From the NCBI GenBank assembly GCA_025356275.1, contig JANXUK010000112.1:1-34251 (forward strand): a DNA stretch of 34,251 nucleotides. The letters are read 5' to 3'. Under the pieces are notes generated by a model. It made no database searches. It was not told the origin of the DNA and saw only the letters and a list, made by a program, of their open reading frames with translations. Position 1 is the first letter of the stretch. Every line of letters begins with the position of its first letter. A program made the translations under genes and the position numbers. Below, piece by piece: positions 18,606 to 26,483 of this stretch. The stretch comes from Sphingomonadales bacterium (GTDB lineage: Bacteria > Pseudomonadota > Alphaproteobacteria > Sphingomonadales > Sphingomonadaceae).

Positions 18606-18995
18606 TCAGACGCGGCGACGCTTGGACGGGCGCACGCCATTGTGCGGGATCGCGGTAACGTCGCGGATCGAGGTGATGGTGAAGCCCACCGCCTGCAAAG
18701 CACGCAGCGCGCTTTCGCGGCCCGAGCCGGGGCCCTTGACCTCGACCTCGAGCGTGCGCACGCCATGTTCAGCAGCCTTCTTGCCGGCATCGTCGGCGGC
18801 GACCTGCGCGGCATACGGTGTCGACTTGCGGCTGCCCTTGAAGCCCATCGCGCCGGCCGAGGACCAGCTGATCGCATTGCCCTGGGCGTCGGTGATGGTG
18901 ATCATCGTGTTGTTGAAGCTGGCGTTCACATGCGCGACGCCGCTGGAGATGTTCTTGCGCTCGCGCTTTTTGATGCGCTGGGGTTCACGTGCCAT
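18606..18995 (-). CDS. rpsK: 30S ribosomal protein S11
   Basis: Small-subunit platform protein that shapes the E and P site region of 16S rRNA. 129 residues, normal length. [20 protein letters not shown] and the C-terminal [22 protein letters not shown] are hallmark segments. Flanked by rpsM (69 bases upstream) and rpoA, as expected for the alpha operon. Confidence 0.98.
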   Translation of the reverse strand: MAREPQRIKKRERKNISSGVAHVNASFNNTMITITDAQGNAISWSSAGAMGFKGSRKSTPYAAQVAADDAGKKAAEHGVRTLEVEVKGPGSGRESALRALQAVGFTITSIRDVTAIPHNGVRPSKRRRV

Positions 18996-19064
18996 TGTTG
19001 GAAATCCTGAGGTAAGGCGGTGGGAAAGAAGAAGCTGGCGGCCGCCCTGAGGCGCCCAAGGGCC

Positions 19065-19433
19065 TTACTTCTTCTTGCCGGCGATGGCCTTGGCCTTGCC
19101 CTTGCGGGTGCGGGCATTGGTGTGCGTGCGCTGACCGCGCACCGGCAGCCCCTTGCGATGGCGCAGCCCGCGATAGCAGGCCAGATCCATCAGGCGCTTG
19201 ATGTTCATCGCGGTGGTGCGGCGCAGATCACCCTCCACCGTGTGATCGGCGTCGATCGATTCGCGAATCTGGAGAACCTCCTGATCCGACAGGTCCTGCA
19301 CGCGGCGGCTGTGGTCGATGCCGATCTTGTTGGCGATCTGCTTGGCCTTGTGTGCGCCAATTCCGTGAATATAGGTCAGCGCGATGATCACGCGCTTGTT
19401 GGTGGGGATGTTTACCCCGGCAATACGAGCCAC
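19065..19433 (-). CDS. rpsM: 30S ribosomal protein S13
   Basis: Small-subunit head protein that contacts tRNA and the large subunit. 122 residues, normal length. [20 protein letters not shown] is the conserved start, and [20 protein letters not shown] near the C-terminus is the conserved basic tail. GGAGCAGGAG lies before ATG 19433. It is the first gene of the alpha operon block, after a 247-base gap from adk holding a promoter and a leader hairpin. Confidence 0.98.
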   Translation of the reverse strand: MARIAGVNIPTNKRVIIALTYIHGIGAHKAKQIANKIGIDHSRRVQDLSDQEVLQIRESIDADHTVEGDLRRTTAMNIKRLMDLACYRGLRHRKGLPVRGQRTHTNARTRKGKAKAIAGKKK

Positions 19434-19556
19434 TTAAATCTCCTGCTCCACAGGGGTTTTTGGGGGTTCCGATACCGCGATTGCGGCGCGGCGGGCCCCG
19501 GCCCCCATCTCAACGCGTTGACACTTCGACATTTTCGGGGGCCAGAACGGCAAAAG

Positions 19557-19592
19557 GTCCGGTTGGCGAAAGCATATTGCCGCCGGCCGGAC
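19557..19592 (-). other. Hairpin in the rpsM leader
   Basis: GTCCGG (19557-19562) pairs with CCGGAC (19587-19592). The stem continues as GGCG with CGCC after a two-by-two internal loop. It lies between the proposed rpsM promoter (19619-19647) and the gene, so it would be in the leader RNA. Leader structures of this sort often bind a ribosomal protein for feedback control, but nothing here identifies the ligand. Confidence 0.4.
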
Positions 19593-19618
19593 TTACCCGA
19601 AATATCGTGTGAAGCGCG

Positions 19619-19647
19619 CGCTTAGGTCGATTCGTCCCGGCTGTCAA
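19619..19647 (-). promoter_or_regulatory. Promoter candidate for rpsM-rpsK-rpoA-rplQ
   Basis: On the minus strand a perfect TTGACA (19647-19642) is followed after 17 bases by TAAGCG (19624-19619). The -35 is consensus and the -10 poor by E. coli rules, but the layout fits the TTGAC-N10-14-GCTA type described for the alphaproteobacterial housekeeping sigma factor. It lies 34 bases past the adk stop codon and about 185 bases before rpsM. Confidence 0.45.
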
Positions 19648-19680
19648 CGCCTTAGCCGGGGCGCGGCACGCACTGGCCGA

Positions 19681-20328
19681 TTATTGCACCAATACCGCTG
19701 TTATGGCGGCGGTCACGGCGTCCATCGGCGCCATGCCGTCCACCCGCGCCACGATCCCTCGCGCATCATAGATCGGCAGGATCGGCGCGGTCTTGGCGCG
19801 ATATTCCGCCATACGCGTGCGCACGGTAGCCTCATTATCGTCAGGCCGACGCTTGAACTGCGTGCTGCCGCATTTGTCGCAGACGCCTGCAACCTTGGGT
19901 TGCTCGAAATGGTCGTGATAGCCCTTGCCACATTCGGCACAGGTGTAGCGCCCGGTGATCCGCTCGACCAGCGCGTCCTCGTCCACCGCCAGTTCGATGA
20001 CGTGATCGAGGCTGCGGCCCCGCGCCGCGAGAATGCCGTCGAGCGATTCCGTCTGCGCCGCCGTGCGCGGATAGCCATCGAAGATCGCGCCGCAATCCTG
20101 CGCCATCGCGTCCAGTTCCTCGCCGATCAGCGCCGAAACGATGGCATCGGATACGAGCTCACCCGCTGCCATCACCGCCTTGGCCTGCAAGCCGACGGGA
20201 GTCCCCGCCTTCACCGCCGCGCGCAGCATATCGCCGGTGGACAGCTGGCGCATGCCATGGGCCTCGACCAGACGCAGTGCCTGCGTGCCCTTGCCCGCGC
20301 CCGGCGGCCCCAGAAGAATGATATTCAT
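19681..20328 (-). CDS. adk: Adenylate kinase
   Basis: Converts ATP and AMP to two ADP in the cytoplasm. 215 residues, the long form. The P-loop is GPPGAGKGT (residues 7-15); FDGYPRT is the conserved AMP/ATP site segment. The LID domain has four cysteines, C130-x2-C133 and C150-x2-C153 (CAECGKG, CDKCG), predicted to bind structural zinc as in Gram-positive and many alphaproteobacterial enzymes; the E. coli enzyme lacks it. It follows secY by 22 bases, the common secY-adk arrangement. Confidence 0.98.
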   Translation of the reverse strand: MNIILLGPPGAGKGTQALRLVEAHGMRQLSTGDMLRAAVKAGTPVGLQAKAVMAAGELVSDAIVSALIGEELDAMAQDCGAIFDGYPRTAAQTESLDGILAARGRSLDHVIELAVDEDALVERITGRYTCAECGKGYHDHFEQPKVAGVCDKCGSTQFKRRPDDNEATVRTRMAEYRAKTAPILPIYDARGIVARVDGMAPMDAVTAAITAVLVQ

Positions 20329-20351
20329 GCAGCCACTCCCCCGTCCAAATC

Positions 20352-21716
20352 CTAGCGTAAACGCCCCTTAAGCTTGGCCTTCTTGATAAGATCGCCATAC
20401 TGATGCGCCAGCAAATGCGATTGAATCTGGGTGATCGTATCGACGGTCACATTGACCACAATCAGCAGCGACGTGCCGCCGGCGACTACCAGCTTGAGCC
20501 CGGTCTGCGCCATGAACCATTCGGGCACCACACACACCAGCGTGATATAGGCCGCGCCGATAACGGTGATCCGGGTCAGGACGTAATCGAGGTAGGTCGC
20601 GGTGTTCTTGCCCGGGCGGATGCCGGGGATAAAGCCACCGTTGCGCTTGAGGTTGTCGGCGGTTTCCTCCGGATTGAACACTACGGCGGTGTAGAAGAAA
20701 CAGAAGAACACGATCCCGATGGCATATAGCGCCATATACAGCGGCTTGCCGTGGCCCAGATACTGGTTGAGCGACACGATCACTTGGCCCGTGCGCGAAT
20801 CGGGCGATACGGATTTGCCCGCAAACTGCGTGATGGTCAGCGGCAGCAGCAGCGAGCTGGCAAAGATCGGCGGGATCACGCCCGAGGTGTTGAGCTTCAG
20901 CGGCAGATGGCTGCGATCGGCCTGCATCATGCCGTTCTGGCTGGCGCGCTTGGGATATTGGATCAGGAGGCGGCGCGTTGCACGCTCCATAAAGCAGATG
21001 AACAGGATCATCGCCACCACCAGCGCGATCATAAACACGATGGTAAAGCCGCCGACCTGGCCCGAGGTTCCGCCCTCGAACAATTGCGTGAAGAAGCTGG
21101 GCATCTGGGCGACGATACCGGCCATGATGATCAGCGAGACGCCATTGCCGATGCCCCGGCTGGTGATCTGTTCGCCCAGCCACAGCAGGAACATCGTGCC
21201 GCCGATCAGGCTGATCACCGCGCTGATGCGGAACATCAGGCCGGGGATCACCACCGCCTGAAGCCCCTGCGCCGCGCCCATCGATTCGAGGCCCGAGGCA
21301 ATCGCCCATCCCTGCACCGCGGTCAGGAACACCGCGCCATATCGGGTGTACTGATTGAGCTTCTTGCGCCCACTCTCACCCTCTTTCTTCAACGCGGCCA
21401 GCGAAGGGTGCAAAGACCCCGCCAACTGCACCACGATCGACGAGGTGATATAGGGCATCACCCCCAGCGCGATCAGGCTCATCCGCTGGAGCGAACCGCC
21501 AGAGAACGTGTTGAAAATATCGAGAATTCCGCCCTGCGTATGGCTGTACAGCGTTTGCAGGATCAGCGGGTTGACCCCCGGCAGCGGCACGAAGCTGAGG
21601 AAGCGGAACACGATCAGCGCACCCACCGTGAACCAGATGCGCTTTTTCAGCTCGGTCGCTTTGCCAAAATTGGCGAAGCTCATCGTGCTGGCGAGGTTAT
21701 CGGCGCGTGATGCCAT
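20352..21716 (-). CDS. secY: Protein translocase subunit SecY
   Basis: Ten-helix channel of the SecYEG translocon in the inner membrane. 454 residues from ATG 21716 (MASRADNLASTMSFANF), the usual start in this group; the open frame reaches 21767 but the extra 17 residues are unlike SecY. ELKKRIWFTVGALIVFR begins helix 1, NTFSGGSLQRMSLIALGVMP forms the plug region, and ATYLDYVLTRITVIGAAYI lies in a late helix. No clear Shine-Dalgarno precedes the start. A large-loop terminator-like hairpin lies between rplO and secY, hinting at separate control. Confidence 0.97.
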   Translation of the reverse strand: MASRADNLASTMSFANFGKATELKKRIWFTVGALIVFRFLSFVPLPGVNPLILQTLYSHTQGGILDIFNTFSGGSLQRMSLIALGVMPYITSSIVVQLAGSLHPSLAALKKEGESGRKKLNQYTRYGAVFLTAVQGWAIASGLESMGAAQGLQAVVIPGLMFRISAVISLIGGTMFLLWLGEQITSRGIGNGVSLIIMAGIVAQMPSFFTQLFEGGTSGQVGGFTIVFMIALVVAMILFICFMERATRRLLIQYPKRASQNGMMQADRSHLPLKLNTSGVIPPIFASSLLLPLTITQFAGKSVSPDSRTGQVIVSLNQYLGHGKPLYMALYAIGIVFFCFFYTAVVFNPEETADNLKRNGGFIPGIRPGKNTATYLDYVLTRITVIGAAYITLVCVVPEWFMAQTGLKLVVAGGTSLLIVVNVTVDTITQIQSHLLAHQYGDLIKKAKLKGRLR

Positions 21717-21811
21717 CGGGGGTGTCAGCCTTGCGTTACGTCCACGGGGGCCCCGCGTTTCGTCCATATAGGGTACGAAACCGCGATGTCGAACCCCCGG
21801 CTAAAAAGGAT

Positions 21812-21871
21812 CATCCCGGCGCCGGCCCAGCCCCGATCACCATGGCGACCGAGCCCGACTGCGCCGGGATG
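21812..21871 (-). terminator. Large-loop terminator-like hairpin between rplO and secY
   Basis: An 11-base perfect stem pairs CATCCCGGCGC with GCGCCGGGATG (21812-21822 with 21861-21871) around a 38-base loop. On the minus strand the stem is followed by ATCCTTTTTAG. This looks like a rho-independent terminator or attenuator in the middle of an otherwise continuous operon. The long loop makes it weaker than a compact hairpin. Confidence 0.5.
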
Positions 21872-21880
21872 GAAATCCGG

Positions 21881-22414
21881 TTACTTGGCCTTGGCGACCT
21901 TCGCGGCCTTATTGACCTCGCGCCGGGCGGTCTTCTTCTCATGCTCGCTGGGACCAACCTCGGGCACGTTGACGGTGCCGCCGGCCTTTTCAACGGCCTC
22001 GCGCGCGCCCTTGGACACGCCCTGCACCGCGAAAGCCAGCTTGGCCGAGAATTCACCCTTGCCGAGCAGCCGCACACCGTCTTTGCCGCCGCGTGCCAGA
22101 CCCGCCGCCTTGAGCGCGGCATGATCGATCACCGCCGACGCGTCGAGCTTGCCCGAGTCGACCGCCTTCTGGATCAGGCCCAAATTGACCTCGGCATAAT
22201 CCTTGGCGAAGATGTTGTTGAAACCGCGCTTCGGGATGCGCATGTGGAGCGGCATCTGGCCGCCCTCAAAGCCGTTGACCGAGACGCCCGAACGCGCCTT
22301 GGCGCCCTTCTGACCGCGCCCGGCGGTCTTGCCCTTGCCCGAACCGATACCGCGCCCAACGCGCATGCGCCCCTTGCGGGAGCCCGGATTGTCGCGGATT
22401 TCATTAAGTTTCAT
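21881..22414 (-). CDS. rplO: 50S ribosomal protein L15
   Basis: Large-subunit protein that assembles late on 23S rRNA. 177 residues, about 30 longer than in E. coli. The conserved start [20 protein letters not shown] runs into the Gly/Arg-rich [30 protein letters not shown] is also typical. The excess is a Lys/Ala-rich tail ([20 protein letters not shown]). In most bacteria it directly follows rpmD; here an acyltransferase gene and four palindromes intervene. Confidence 0.97.
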   Translation of the reverse strand: MKLNEIRDNPGSRKGRMRVGRGIGSGKGKTAGRGQKGAKARSGVSVNGFEGGQMPLHMRIPKRGFNNIFAKDYAEVNLGLIQKAVDSGKLDASAVIDHAALKAAGLARGGKDGVRLLGKGEFSAKLAFAVQGVSKGAREAVEKAGGTVNVPEVGPSEHEKKTARREVNKAAKVAKAK

Positions 22415-22460
22415 AGGAATGCACTCGCTTTCGCTTTGGTCGCGCTGGATGAAGCGACGG

Positions 22461-22489
22461 GCCCTAGCTCAGCGCCGCGGCTTTGTCAC
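22461..22489 (-). promoter_or_regulatory. Promoter candidate for rplO-secY-adk
   Basis: On the minus strand GTGACA (22489-22484) is followed 17 bases later by TAGGGC (22466-22461). Read as GTGACAA-N14-GCTAGGGC it fits the alphaproteobacterial TTGAC-N10-14-GCTA pattern. A promoter is needed here if the terminators around the acyltransferase gene work. Sequence support alone is modest. Confidence 0.35.
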
Positions 22490-22492
22490 CCC

Positions 22493-22535
22493 CCTGGAGT
22501 CTGTCCGGTTCAAGTTGAGCCGGACAGCCTCCAGG
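22493..22535. repeat. Palindrome with CTGTCCGG...CCGGACAG core
   Basis: An inner stem, CTGTCCGGTTCAA with TTGAGCCGGACAG, is enclosed by CCTGGAG (22493-22499) and CTCCAGG (22529-22535). It looks like a dispersed intergenic palindrome. A T run follows on the plus strand (TTCTGTTTTTA), the opposite direction to the genes here, so it is not their terminator. Confidence 0.6.
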
Positions 22536-22551
22536 AGTCTTCTGTTTTTAC

Positions 22552-22596
22552 GTGATTTTCCGAGGCGCCAGATGATTCCATCTGGCTCGAAATCAC
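22552..22596. repeat. Palindrome with CCAGATG...CATCTGG core
   Basis: GTGATTT (22552-22558) pairs with AAATCAC (22590-22596), and CCAGATG (22568-22574) pairs with CATCTGG (22579-22585) around a four-base loop. It is the second of four palindromes packed between the acyltransferase gene and rplO. Confidence 0.6.
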
Positions 22597-22602
22597 TTTA
22601 GA

Positions 22603-22648
22603 GCATCGTGCCGCAAGGTGGGTGCCGGTTTTTGGCAATAAACGATGC
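22603..22648 (+). repeat. RIME-like intergenic palindrome, copy 1
   Basis: GCATCGT (22603-22609) pairs with ACGATGC (22642-22648). The core GTGGGTGCCGGTTTTTGG matches the core of the 27817-27860 element on the opposite strand. The shape, short terminal repeats around a GTGGG-CCGGTTTT core, resembles the RIME-type palindromes I know from alphaproteobacteria such as Rhizobiales. Confidence 0.6.
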
Positions 22649-22661
22649 GAAAACAAAGACT

Positions 22662-22703
22662 CTAGAGCAAGACGCAATTCGGTTTTTTCGCATCTTGCTC
22701 TAG
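22662..22703 (-). terminator. Palindrome at the acyltransferase stop; likely terminator
   Basis: CTAGAGCAAGACGC (22662-22675) pairs with GCATCTTGCTCTAG (22690-22703), 13 of 14 bases. The acyltransferase stop codon lies inside the stem. On the minus strand the hairpin is followed by AGTCTTTGTTTTCG, so it probably terminates that gene. It also looks like a dispersed repeat. Confidence 0.6.
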
Positions 22704-23818
22704 CGCACAGTTCGCGACCCGGCCCGCGTCGCCAGTCCCCGGCGCAACGCCTCGATCCGGCGATCCAGCATCCGCACCGCGACGCAGGCCAGCGCGATAC
22801 TGACCGCCGCCACTGCCAGCGTCAGCGCCGCCGGATGGCCCGCCAGCAGCGGCAGCGTGCTGATCATGCCCAACACCAGCAGCTGATCCAGATACACCGG
22901 GAATGACAATTCCCCGATCGCGCGATCCCACGTCAAATGCCGGCTCCAGCCATGGATCGCCGGCAGACCTGCCGCGACCAGCACCAGCAGCGCGAGGCGC
23001 GGGGCTGCGAAGAACCCGTTGGCGGGCTCGCCCCCGGCCCAGATCGGATAGGCCAGGATCGCCAGCGGTACGCATAACGCCAGCGCCTTGGCCGGCGGCC
23101 CATCCCACGCCGCACGCTTGGCGGCAAAGGCGCGGTAGGCCAGAACGCCGGCCAGAAACAACGCAAGCTCGAACGGAAAGAACCGATAGCTGAACGGATC
23201 AGCGCTATACCCAGCCCCGGCCGCGATCACCCGTGCCGCCAGCGATGCCGCCATCATGGCGGCGATCTGCCACACCGGCCGCCGCGCGACAAATGGTGCG
23301 ATCAGGTAAAACTCCAGCTCCAGCGACAGCGACCACGCCATCGGGATCAACATGAAGTGGAACACCTCAAGCCCCCCGCTGTGAAACGCATGCGTGGTCC
23401 AGGCGAGATGATGCCCGTCGATCCGCAGCCACAGCGTCAGATCCTGCCCGATCACCGTCAGATTGAGCAACGCCAAGCCCGCCTTCTCAGCGCACCCCAG
23501 CGGCGCCTGCGCATAGGGCAGCAGCGGCGAGGCGCCATCTGCCAGTTGCGCGGCAGCAAAGATCGCCAGATACAGCGCCAGAAACGCCCAATAGAGCCCA
23601 TAGATGCGGATCGCGCGATTGGTATAAAACGCGCGGGTCAGCGCCGGCCGGTCGTAACGCTCATTCAGCACCAGACCCATGTAAAAGCCTGAGATGATGA
23701 AAAAACACTCCACCGCCAGCGGCCCGCCAATGATCGTGTAGGCGCCCCACCGGGTCGGCACGCCGCCCGCATGCTCGAACAGCACCGACAGTGCCAGCAA
23801 CAGGCGTAACAGCCCCAT
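22700..23818 (-). CDS. OafA/YrhL-type membrane acyltransferase inserted in the spc operon
   Basis: 372-residue acyltransferase-3 family protein with about ten hydrophobic helices. Such enzymes move acetyl or other acyl groups onto envelope glycans, lipopolysaccharide, peptidoglycan or small molecules; the target here is unknown. MGLLRLLLALSVLFEHAGG holds the histidine of the first-helix motif. GGPLAVECFFIISGFYMGLVL and FYTNRAIRIYGLYW (the conserved arginines after helix 2) follow, and WSLSLELEFYLIAPF is the diagnostic mid-protein segment. ATG 23818 is chosen because AAAGGGG lies just upstream; the frame opens at TTG 23845 inside the preceding terminator tail. It lies between rpmD and rplO, where bacteria normally have no gene, and is bounded by terminator-like hairpins on both sides. 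Confidence 0.92.
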   Translation of the reverse strand: MGLLRLLLALSVLFEHAGGVPTRWGAYTIIGGPLAVECFFIISGFYMGLVLNERYDRPALTRAFYTNRAIRIYGLYWAFLALYLAIFAAAQLADGASPLLPYAQAPLGCAEKAGLALLNLTVIGQDLTLWLRIDGHHLAWTTHAFHSGGLEVFHFMLIPMAWSLSLELEFYLIAPFVARRPVWQIAAMMAASLAARVIAAGAGYSADPFSYRFFPFELALFLAGVLAYRAFAAKRAAWDGPPAKALALCVPLAILAYPIWAGGEPANGFFAAPRLALLVLVAAGLPAIHGWSRHLTWDRAIGELSFPVYLDQLLVLGMISTLPLLAGHPAALTLAVAAVSIALACVAVRMLDRRIEALRRGLATRAGSRTVR

Positions 23819-23849
23819 CAACGCCCCTTTCGCCCATGCGCCCAAAACA

Positions 23850-23877
23850 AAGGCCCCGAGGTTTCCCCCGAGGCCTT
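23850..23877 (-). terminator. Terminator-like hairpin after rpmD
   Basis: On the minus strand AAGGCCTCGGGG pairs with CCTCGGGGCCTT (12 pairs including two G-U) around a GAAA tetraloop, followed by TGTTTTGGG. This is a convincing rho-independent terminator 55 bases past the rpmD stop. It would end the S10-spc transcript before the acyltransferase gene, or act as an attenuator if a promoter lies in between. Confidence 0.75.
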
Positions 23878-23915
23878 ATGTCATGGCGGCAGTTCTGCCG
23901 AAAGCCAGTCGATCG

Positions 23916-23940
23916 ACCTTAGCCAATGAACCTCAATCAA
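23916..23940 (-). promoter_or_regulatory. Promoter candidate for the acyltransferase gene
   Basis: On the minus strand TTGATTG (23940-23934, overlapping the rpmD stop) is separated by 10 bases from GCTAAGGT (23923-23916). This fits the alphaproteobacterial TTGAC-N10-14-GCTA promoter layout imperfectly. Transcripts from here would run through the 23877-23850 hairpin before the gene. Confidence 0.25.
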
Positions 23941-24118
23941 TCACCGCCACCATATGCGGCAGCTTGGCGATCGCGCCGCGCAGTTCGGGGGTGTCGGTCC
24001 GCTCAACCACGCGGTGCATCTTGCCCAGGCCGAGCCCGATCAGGATCGCCTTTTGCGATTCGGGACGGCGGATCGGCGAACCGATCTGCTTGAGCTTGAT
24101 GGTTTTGGTTTCGGCCAT
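23933..24118 (-). CDS. rpmD: 50S ribosomal protein L30
   Basis: Small large-subunit protein, 61 residues, normal length. [20 protein letters not shown] and [20 protein letters not shown] are the family signature. It starts five bases after rpsE ends. It is followed by a terminator instead of rplO, which is unusual. Confidence 0.97.
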   Translation of the reverse strand: MAETKTIKLKQIGSPIRRPESQKAILIGLGLGKMHRVVERTDTPELRGAIAKLPHMVAVID

Positions 24119-24123
24119 CGCGC

Positions 24124-24855
24124 TTACTCCGTAATGCTGTCAGCGGCGGCCTGGGCCTCCGCAGGGGCAGCGCCGCCACGACCCAGCAGATCGGCAATCT
24201 TCTTGCCGCGCCGCTGTGCCACCGATTTGGGCGAAGTCTGTTCGGTCAGCGCGTCAAAAGTCGCGCGGATCATGTTGTAAGGGTTGGACGAACCGACCGA
24301 CTTGGTCACCACGTCATGCACCCCCAGGCTCTCGAACACGGCGCGCATCGGGCCGCCCGCGATGATCCCGGTCCCGGCCGGAGCCGAACGCAGATTGACC
24401 TTGCCCGCCCCGAACCGGCCCTTGCCATCGTGATGCAGCGTGCGGCCTTCCTTCAGCGAGACGCGGACCATTTTCTTCTTGGCAGCGGCAGTCGCCTTGG
24501 TGATCGCCTCGGGCACTTCACGCGCCTTGCCATGGCCAAAGCCGACGCGGCCCTTGCCATCGCCCACCACGACCAACGCGGCGAAACCGAAGCGCTTGCC
24601 GCCCTTCACCGTCTTGGAGACGCGGTTGATGTGGACCAGCTTCTCGATCAGCTCTTCGCCGCCGTCATCATCGCCGCCGCGACCGCGCTTGTCGCGATCG
24701 TTACGCCCACGCCCGCCGCCGCGATCACGGTCATTGCCGCCGCTGCGATTGCCGCCGCCGGGACGATTGCCGCCGCGGGGTGCGCGTGCTTCGCGCTCGG
24801 TGTTTTCGGCCGGAGCCTCGGTGGCGGGAGCCGCCATGTTGGTTTCGTCAGCCAT
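24124..24855 (-). CDS. rpsE: 30S ribosomal protein S5 with long N-terminal extension
   Basis: Small-subunit protein important for decoding accuracy. 243 residues against about 167 in E. coli. The first ~68 residues are an extension: acidic/Ala-rich ([20 protein letters not shown]), then Gly/Arg/Asp/Asn-rich ([19 protein letters not shown] and beyond), predicted disordered. The conserved core begins at [20 protein letters not shown] and includes [20 protein letters not shown] and [15 protein letters not shown]. The start is ATG 24855, three bases after rplR. The extension is in frame with good coding character, so it is not a start-site error. Confidence 0.97.
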   Translation of the reverse strand: MADETNMAAPATEAPAENTEREARAPRGGNRPGGGNRSGGNDRDRGGGRGRNDRDKRGRGGDDDGGEELIEKLVHINRVSKTVKGGKRFGFAALVVVGDGKGRVGFGHGKAREVPEAITKATAAAKKKMVRVSLKEGRTLHHDGKGRFGAGKVNLRSAPAGTGIIAGGPMRAVFESLGVHDVVTKSVGSSNPYNMIRATFDALTEQTSPKSVAQRRGKKIADLLGRGGAAPAEAQAAADSITE

Positions 24856-24858
24856 CGA

Positions 24859-25209
24859 TCAGAACTCCAGACCGCCTTCGCGCGCGGCGTCGGCCAGCGC
24901 CTTGACGCGGCCATGGAACAGGAAGCCGCCGCGATCGAACACCACGGCGGTGACACCGGCGGCCTTGGCCGCTTCGGCAATTTGCTTGCCCACGCTGCTG
25001 GCGGCATCGACATTGGCGCCCGACGCCGTGGCGCCCTTCACCAGCGACGAAGCAGCGGCCAGCGTGCGACCATCGGCATCATCGATGATCTGCGCATAGA
25101 TGTGACGGCCCGAACGGTGCACCGACAGGCGCGGACGTCCACCCGAACGCGCCTTGAGCGCGGTACGGACCCGCCGGCGACGGCGATCGAAAAGGGAGAG
25201 CTTGCCCAT
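24859..25209 (-). CDS. rplR: 50S ribosomal protein L18
   Basis: Binds 5S rRNA with L5 and attaches it to the large subunit. 116 residues, normal length. [20 protein letters not shown] and [18 protein letters not shown] are conserved, as is [20 protein letters not shown] at the end. Its ATG overlaps the rplF stop by one base (TAATG), implying translational coupling. Confidence 0.98.
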   Translation of the reverse strand: MGKLSLFDRRRRRVRTALKARSGGRPRLSVHRSGRHIYAQIIDDADGRTLAAASSLVKGATASGANVDAASSVGKQIAEAAKAAGVTAVVFDRGGFLFHGRVKALADAAREGGLEF

Positions 25210-25742
25210 TACTTCTTCTTCCCTTCCTTGCGGAAGATGAACTCACCGCGATAGCGGATGCCCTTGCCCTTATAGGGCTCGGGCTTGCGCCAGCGGCGAA
25301 TTTCCGCGGCCACCTGGCCGACCTTCTGCTTGTCGATCCCCGAAATCTCGATCGTGGTGTTATCGGGGGTCTTGATCTCAATGCCTTCGGGCACCGCGTA
25401 ATCAACGTCATGGCTGTAACCGAGCTGAAGCTTGAGGTTACGCCCCTGCGAATTGGCGCGATAGCCAACGCCGGTAATGTCGAGCACCTTGGTGTAGCCC
25501 TGCGTCACGCCGGTCACCAGATTGTCGACCAAGGTCCGCTGCAGGCCCCAGAACGCGCGGGCGCGCTTGGTAGCGTTGCCGGGCTGCACCGAGATGCTGC
25601 CCTCATGGACCTCATAGGCGATGTCGTCGGACAGGCCGAGTGCGAGGGTGCCCTTGGGGCCCTTGACGGTGAGCACACCGCCGTCGAGCGACGCCGAAAC
25701 GCCGGCCGGAATGGCGACCGGCTTTTTACCGATGCGGCTCAT
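25209..25742 (-). CDS. rplF: 50S ribosomal protein L6
   Basis: Large-subunit protein near the factor-binding site. 177 residues, normal length. [15 protein letters not shown] starts the first fold; the C-terminal signature is [17 protein letters not shown] followed by [12 protein letters not shown]. The start overlaps the rpsH stop by one base. Confidence 0.98.
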   Translation of the reverse strand: MSRIGKKPVAIPAGVSASLDGGVLTVKGPKGTLALGLSDDIAYEVHEGSISVQPGNATKRARAFWGLQRTLVDNLVTGVTQGYTKVLDITGVGYRANSQGRNLKLQLGYSHDVDYAVPEGIEIKTPDNTTIEISGIDKQKVGQVAAEIRRWRKPEPYKGKGIRYRGEFIFRKEGKKK

Positions 25743-26137
25743 CAGAACACCTCCGCGAGCACTTCGCCGCCGACATTGGCCGCACGCGCCTCGGCATCCG
25801 AGAGCACGCCGCGCGGCGTCGAGACGATGGTGATACCGAGGCCATTGCGGACCACCGGCAGTTCCTTGCTGCCCGAATAGACGCGGCGGCCCGGCTTCGA
25901 CACACGCGCAACATGCTTGATCGCGGGCAGGCCTTCGAAATATTTCAGTTCGATGCGCAGCTGCGGATGGGCGCCGGTGGCGTCCTCGCTGAAACCACGG
26001 ATATAGCCTTCGCGCTGGAGCACTTCCAGCACATGCGCGCGCAGCTTGGAAGCGGGCGACAGGACAGTGTCCTTCTTCGCCTGCTGGCCGTTGCGGATAC
26101 GGGTGAGCATGTCACCCAGGGGATCGGTCATCGCCAT
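25742..26137 (-). CDS. rpsH: 30S ribosomal protein S8
   Basis: 16S rRNA central-domain binder and, in E. coli, translational repressor of the spc operon at rplE. 131 residues, normal length. [18 protein letters not shown] is the classic start and [20 protein letters not shown] the C-terminal signature. Whether it binds the rplE region here is not visible from the sequence. Confidence 0.98.
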   Translation of the reverse strand: MAMTDPLGDMLTRIRNGQQAKKDTVLSPASKLRAHVLEVLQREGYIRGFSEDATGAHPQLRIELKYFEGLPAIKHVARVSKPGRRVYSGSKELPVVRNGLGITIVSTPRGVLSDAEARAANVGGEVLAEVF

Positions 26138-26147
26138 CGCAGATTCC

Positions 26148-26453
26148 TTACCAGCTCGACTTGGTCACGCCCGGAATCATGCCCTTGTTGGCCAGATCCC
26201 TGAGCTCGATCCGACACAGGCCGAACTTGCGATAATAGCCGCGCGGGCGGCCGGTGGTGGCGCAGCGGTTGCGCACGCGGGTGGGGTTGGCATTGCGCGG
26301 CAGCTCAGCCATTTTCAGGCGCGCGATCAGCCGCTCGGATTCATCGAGCGCCTTGTCGTTGGCCGTGGCCTTCAGTGCCGCATACTTGCCAGCATATTGC
26401 TTGACGAGCTTCTTGCGCCGCTCGTTTTTGTTTACCGAACTCAGTTTCGCCAT
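26148..26453 (-). CDS. rpsN: 30S ribosomal protein S14, zinc-free form
   Basis: Small-subunit head protein. 101 residues, the longer form that lacks the CxxC zinc motifs of the ~61-residue type. [15 protein letters not shown] and [19 protein letters not shown] are conserved. It lies between rplE (30-base gap) and rpsH, the standard spc order. Confidence 0.98.
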   Translation of the reverse strand: MAKLSSVNKNERRKKLVKQYAGKYAALKATANDKALDESERLIARLKMAELPRNANPTRVRNRCATTGRPRGYYRKFGLCRIELRDLANKGMIPGVTKSSW

Positions 26454-26483
26454 GGACTTAAGCTCTCTTCCTAAAGTCGTTCA

